Of a stretch of DNA of 7,270 nucleotides, positions 5,826 through 7,270 are shown in pieces. Origin of the DNA: an uncultured Roseburia sp. (GTDB lineage: Bacteria > Bacillota > Clostridia > Lachnospirales > Lachnospiraceae); assembly GCA_946055175.1 (NCBI GenBank), contig CAMGET010000060.1, forward strand, positions 1 to 7,270, written 5' to 3'. Made by a program: the position numbers and the translations under genes. Position 1 is the first letter of the stretch. Every line of letters starts with the position of its first letter. Below the pieces are notes generated by a model. That model was not told the origin of the DNA. It saw only the letters and a program-made list of their open reading frames with translations, and did no database searches.

Positions 5826-5959
5826 GTAACTGCTCAGTACCTTCACAGTCACGATGAAAAAATCCATGAAAATCGTCTTCGACGATGGGATTTTTTCACT
5901 CCTGAATCATGTTCTTACGGTCTCAGCAGCAAGTGCTTCGACCTGTTCTGAACAGTTAC
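5826..5959. mobile_element. 134-bp MITE-like element, IS66-type ends
   Basis: The ends are inverted repeats: GTAACTGCTCAGTAC (5826-5840) and, read on the minus strand, GTAACTGTTCAGAAC (5959-5945), 13 of 15 identical. Both ends are abutted by the same 8 bp, AAACAAAC (5818-5825 and 5960-5967), a perfect target-site duplication. IS66-family elements are known for ends beginning GTAA and 8-bp duplications, so this is probably a non-autonomous relative mobilised in trans. It encodes no transposase; the interior holds an 11-bp plus 6-bp hairpin (5855-5898). It sits between the promoter at 5781-5809 and the phosphoesterase gene. The exact duplication suggests a fairly recent insertion. The family assignment is inferred from the ends alone. 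Confidence 0.75.
5855..5898 (+). other. Long hairpin inside the element (terminator-like leader structure)
   Basis: An outer perfect 11-bp stem (TGAAAAAATCC at 5855-5865 with GGATTTTTTCA at 5888-5898) encloses an inner 6-bp stem (ATCGTC at 5872-5877, GACGAT at 5881-5886) with a TTC loop; ATGAAA is unpaired on one side and a single G on the other. In RNA the inner hairpin followed by GGGAUUUUUU resembles an intrinsic terminator, although the U tract also belongs to the outer stem and is 4 nt from the inner one. It would lie about 40-80 nt into the phosphoesterase transcript and could reduce readthrough. The outer stem is nearly symmetric, so the minus strand has a similar form. Confidence 0.55.
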
Positions 5960-5967
5960 AAACAAAC
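5960..5967. repeat. Target-site duplication, right copy
   Basis: AAACAAAC immediately follows the right inverted repeat of the 134-bp element. The predicted empty site joins AATAAACAAAC directly to ATATTAAAG. Confidence 0.7.
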
Positions 5968-5986
5968 ATATTAAAGAAGTAAAAGA

Positions 5987-6850
5987 ATGAGTAAGACAGG
6001 AAAAATGATTTTGAAAATTTTAATCATAGTACTGGTGCTGGCATTTGCTGGATGGATTGCGTGGGACAATTCACGGATTGTTCTAACGACAATAACAGTA
6101 AAAAGTGAACGCCTTCCGGGAGCCTTTGACGGATACAGGATCGCTCAGGTATCAGATTTGCATAATGACGAATTCGGAGAAAACAATGAGAAGCTGATTA
6201 CACTGCTTGTAGAGGCAGCGCCGGATATGATTGCAATCACAGGAGACTTACTGGATTCCAGAAGAACCAGCGTGGAAAAAGTACTGAATTTTGTGCAGCA
6301 GGCAGTGCAGATTGCGCCATGCTATTATGTGACCGGAAACCATGAATCCAGATTAAAAGAATATGCACAGTTAGAAGAGGAAATGCGAAAAGCAGGTGTC
6401 CTTGTGCTGAGGGATGAAAAAGTAACACTAGAAAAAGACGGTACAGAAATGATTGTACTTGGCATCGATGACCCGCGTTTTAAACTGTCAACGGATAAAC
6501 AGTACAAAATGGAATCTGTCATAGGAGAGGTGCTGACAGGACTTTTAAAGGATACAGAGCGGGAGACATTTACCATGCTTTTGTCTCATCGCCCGGAACT
6601 TTTTGATTTGTATTGTGAGCATGACATTGATGTGGTATTATCAGGACATGTTCATGGAGGTCAGTTCCGCCTGCCGGTCATCGGAGGAATCTTTGGTCCG
6701 TCGCAGGGAATCATTCCGGAATATGATGCTGGCTTATATACTAAAAATACTACAAATATGGTAGTCAGCCGCGGTCTTGGACAGAGCATTATCCCGTTTC
6801 GCGTGAATAATTCACCGGAACTGGTTTTAATAGAACTAAAATCTGAATGA
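5987..6850 (+). CDS. Membrane-anchored metallophosphoesterase (YkuE/YaeI-like)
   Basis: The 287-residue protein starts with an uncleaved-looking membrane helix (about 8-26, ILKILIIVLVLAFAGW), which would place the catalytic domain outside the membrane. The calcineurin-like metal-binding motifs are all present in order: SDLH (D57, H59), TGDLLD (D87), TGNHE (N118, H119), LLSHRPE (H201) and SGHVHGGQ (H221, H223). This set binds two metal ions and hydrolyses phosphoesters. The closest family pattern is that of YkuE/YaeI-type enzymes, linked to cell-envelope or lipid phosphoesters, but the substrate here is not determined. The ribosome binding site is weak (AAAGAAG, 5973-5979); an alternative ATG at 6005, after ACAGGA, would remove six residues. 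The stop is 18 nt before the next gene, so the two form an operon. Its 5' leader is interrupted by the 134-bp element. Confidence 0.88.
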   Translation: MSKTGKMILKILIIVLVLAFAGWIAWDNSRIVLTTITVKSERLPGAFDGYRIAQVSDLHNDEFGENNEKLITLLVEAAPDMIAITGDLLDSRRTSVEKVLNFVQQAVQIAPCYYVTGNHESRLKEYAQLEEEMRKAGVLVLRDEKVTLEKDGTEMIVLGIDDPRFKLSTDKQYKMESVIGEVLTGLLKDTERETFTMLLSHRPELFDLYCEHDIDVVLSGHVHGGQFRLPVIGGIFGPSQGIIPEYDAGLYTKNTTNMVVSRGLGQSIIPFRVNNSPELVLIELKSE

Positions 6851-6868
6851 TATGAGGGAGGAATTGAT

Positions 6869-7270
6869 ATGTTAATTAGTATTGTATTGACAGTACTCGT
6901 AGGATTGATTTATTTTTATCTGCAGCTACCTGCAATCAACCTGCATTCTGCAGAGTTTTACAGCTTTATCTTTATTCTTTGCGTGGTATATTGCGGTGCG
7001 AACCTGGTGGTTACAGGATTTCGTGCAACGAATGTGAAGGATTATTTTAAGCATTTGATAAAAAAATGTACCATTCCGGTGGTCGCAGTTGTACTGCTGA
7101 TTGCCATTGCAATTGTCGGAAGCCTGGCAGGAAGTGTTTTCTTCCGTGCAAAATCATATGCAAAACTGCTTCCGTTTGAGACGGGAGATTTTTCGGCAGA
7201 AGTGCAGGAAGTAACATGGGAACAGATTCCGATGCTAGACAGCCATTCAGCAAATACACTGGCAAATAAA
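6869..7270 (+). CDS. Multi-pass membrane protein of unknown function, N-terminal part
   Basis: The first 134 codons are present and the frame is still open at the right edge. A strong AGGGAGG site (6855-6861) precedes the ATG at 6869. Three probable membrane helices are visible at about residues 2-20, 30-50 and 68-92, followed by a hydrophilic stretch containing WEQIPMLDSHSANTLANK that probably begins an extracytoplasmic domain. I do not recognise the family with confidence. The 18-nt gap after the phosphoesterase gene indicates co-transcription, so a shared envelope role is plausible but inferred. Confidence 0.75.
   Translation, partial: MLISIVLTVLVGLIYFYLQLPAINLHSAEFYSFIFILCVVYCGANLVVTGFRATNVKDYFKHLIKKCTIPVVAVVLLIAIAIVGSLAGSVFFRAKSYAKLLPFETGDFSAEVQEVTWEQIPMLDSHSANTLANK

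Noticed and set aside
5854..5982. A 42-codon open frame (MKKSMKIVFDDG...) running through the small element toward the phosphoesterase.
   Set aside because: It has no ribosome binding site, its sequence is dictated by the hairpin and the inverted repeat, and it runs out of the element into the flank, so it is most likely incidental.
7047..7265. A 72-codon minus-strand open frame at the right edge.
   Set aside because: It lies opposite the membrane-protein gene, which has a strong ribosome binding site and clear membrane helices; the reverse frame has no recognisable features.

Overview
The window looks like chromosome of a low- to mid-GC Gram-positive anaerobe of the Clostridia, most plausibly Lachnospiraceae-like. 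The signs are strong AAGGAGG ribosome binding sites, sigma-A promoters with 17-bp spacers, a clostridial ECF sigma/membrane-partner operon, and large oxygen-sensitive flavin/Fe-S enoate-reductase-type enzymes. The taxon is an inference from gene content only.

Left part (1-2103): the window opens inside a minus-strand Old Yellow Enzyme (OYE) family gene, of which only the first 43 codons are present. It has its own extended -10 promoter and a 15-bp dyad over its 5' leader. Divergent from it is a two-gene operon: an ECF-type sigma factor (320-880) and, with a 4-nt ATGA overlap, a single-pass membrane protein with a long extracytoplasmic domain (877-2103) that is probably its regulator. Two promoters precede the operon: a sigma-A promoter and, just downstream, a TGTAAC-N17-CGTC element with the form of an ECF-sigma promoter, which suggests autoregulation.

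Middle (2104-5766): a tandem array of four 23-bp units sits directly upstream of the promoter of a solitary AAA ATPase of the COG1373/DUF4143 type (2260-3537). This gene converges on a 685-residue minus-strand FMN/4Fe-4S/FAD oxidoreductase (3623-5680), a distant relative of the truncated gene at the left edge. A 12-bp perfect hairpin between the two ends both transcription units. The oxidoreductase has a good sigma-A promoter and a 19-bp dyad upstream.

Right part (5767-7270): a sigma-A promoter points right toward a membrane-anchored metallophosphoesterase (5987-6850) and a co-transcribed multi-pass membrane protein that runs off the end. Between this promoter and the phosphoesterase is a 134-bp element with imperfect terminal inverted repeats starting GTAA and perfect 8-bp direct repeats (AAACAAAC) on both sides. 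It looks like a MITE of IS66 type inserted right at the transcription start, adding a structured 5' leader to the operon.

Most of the genes are from recognisable families. The points most worth following are the small element in the phosphoesterase leader, the 23-bp repeat array at the ATPase promoter, and the paired sigma-A/ECF promoters.
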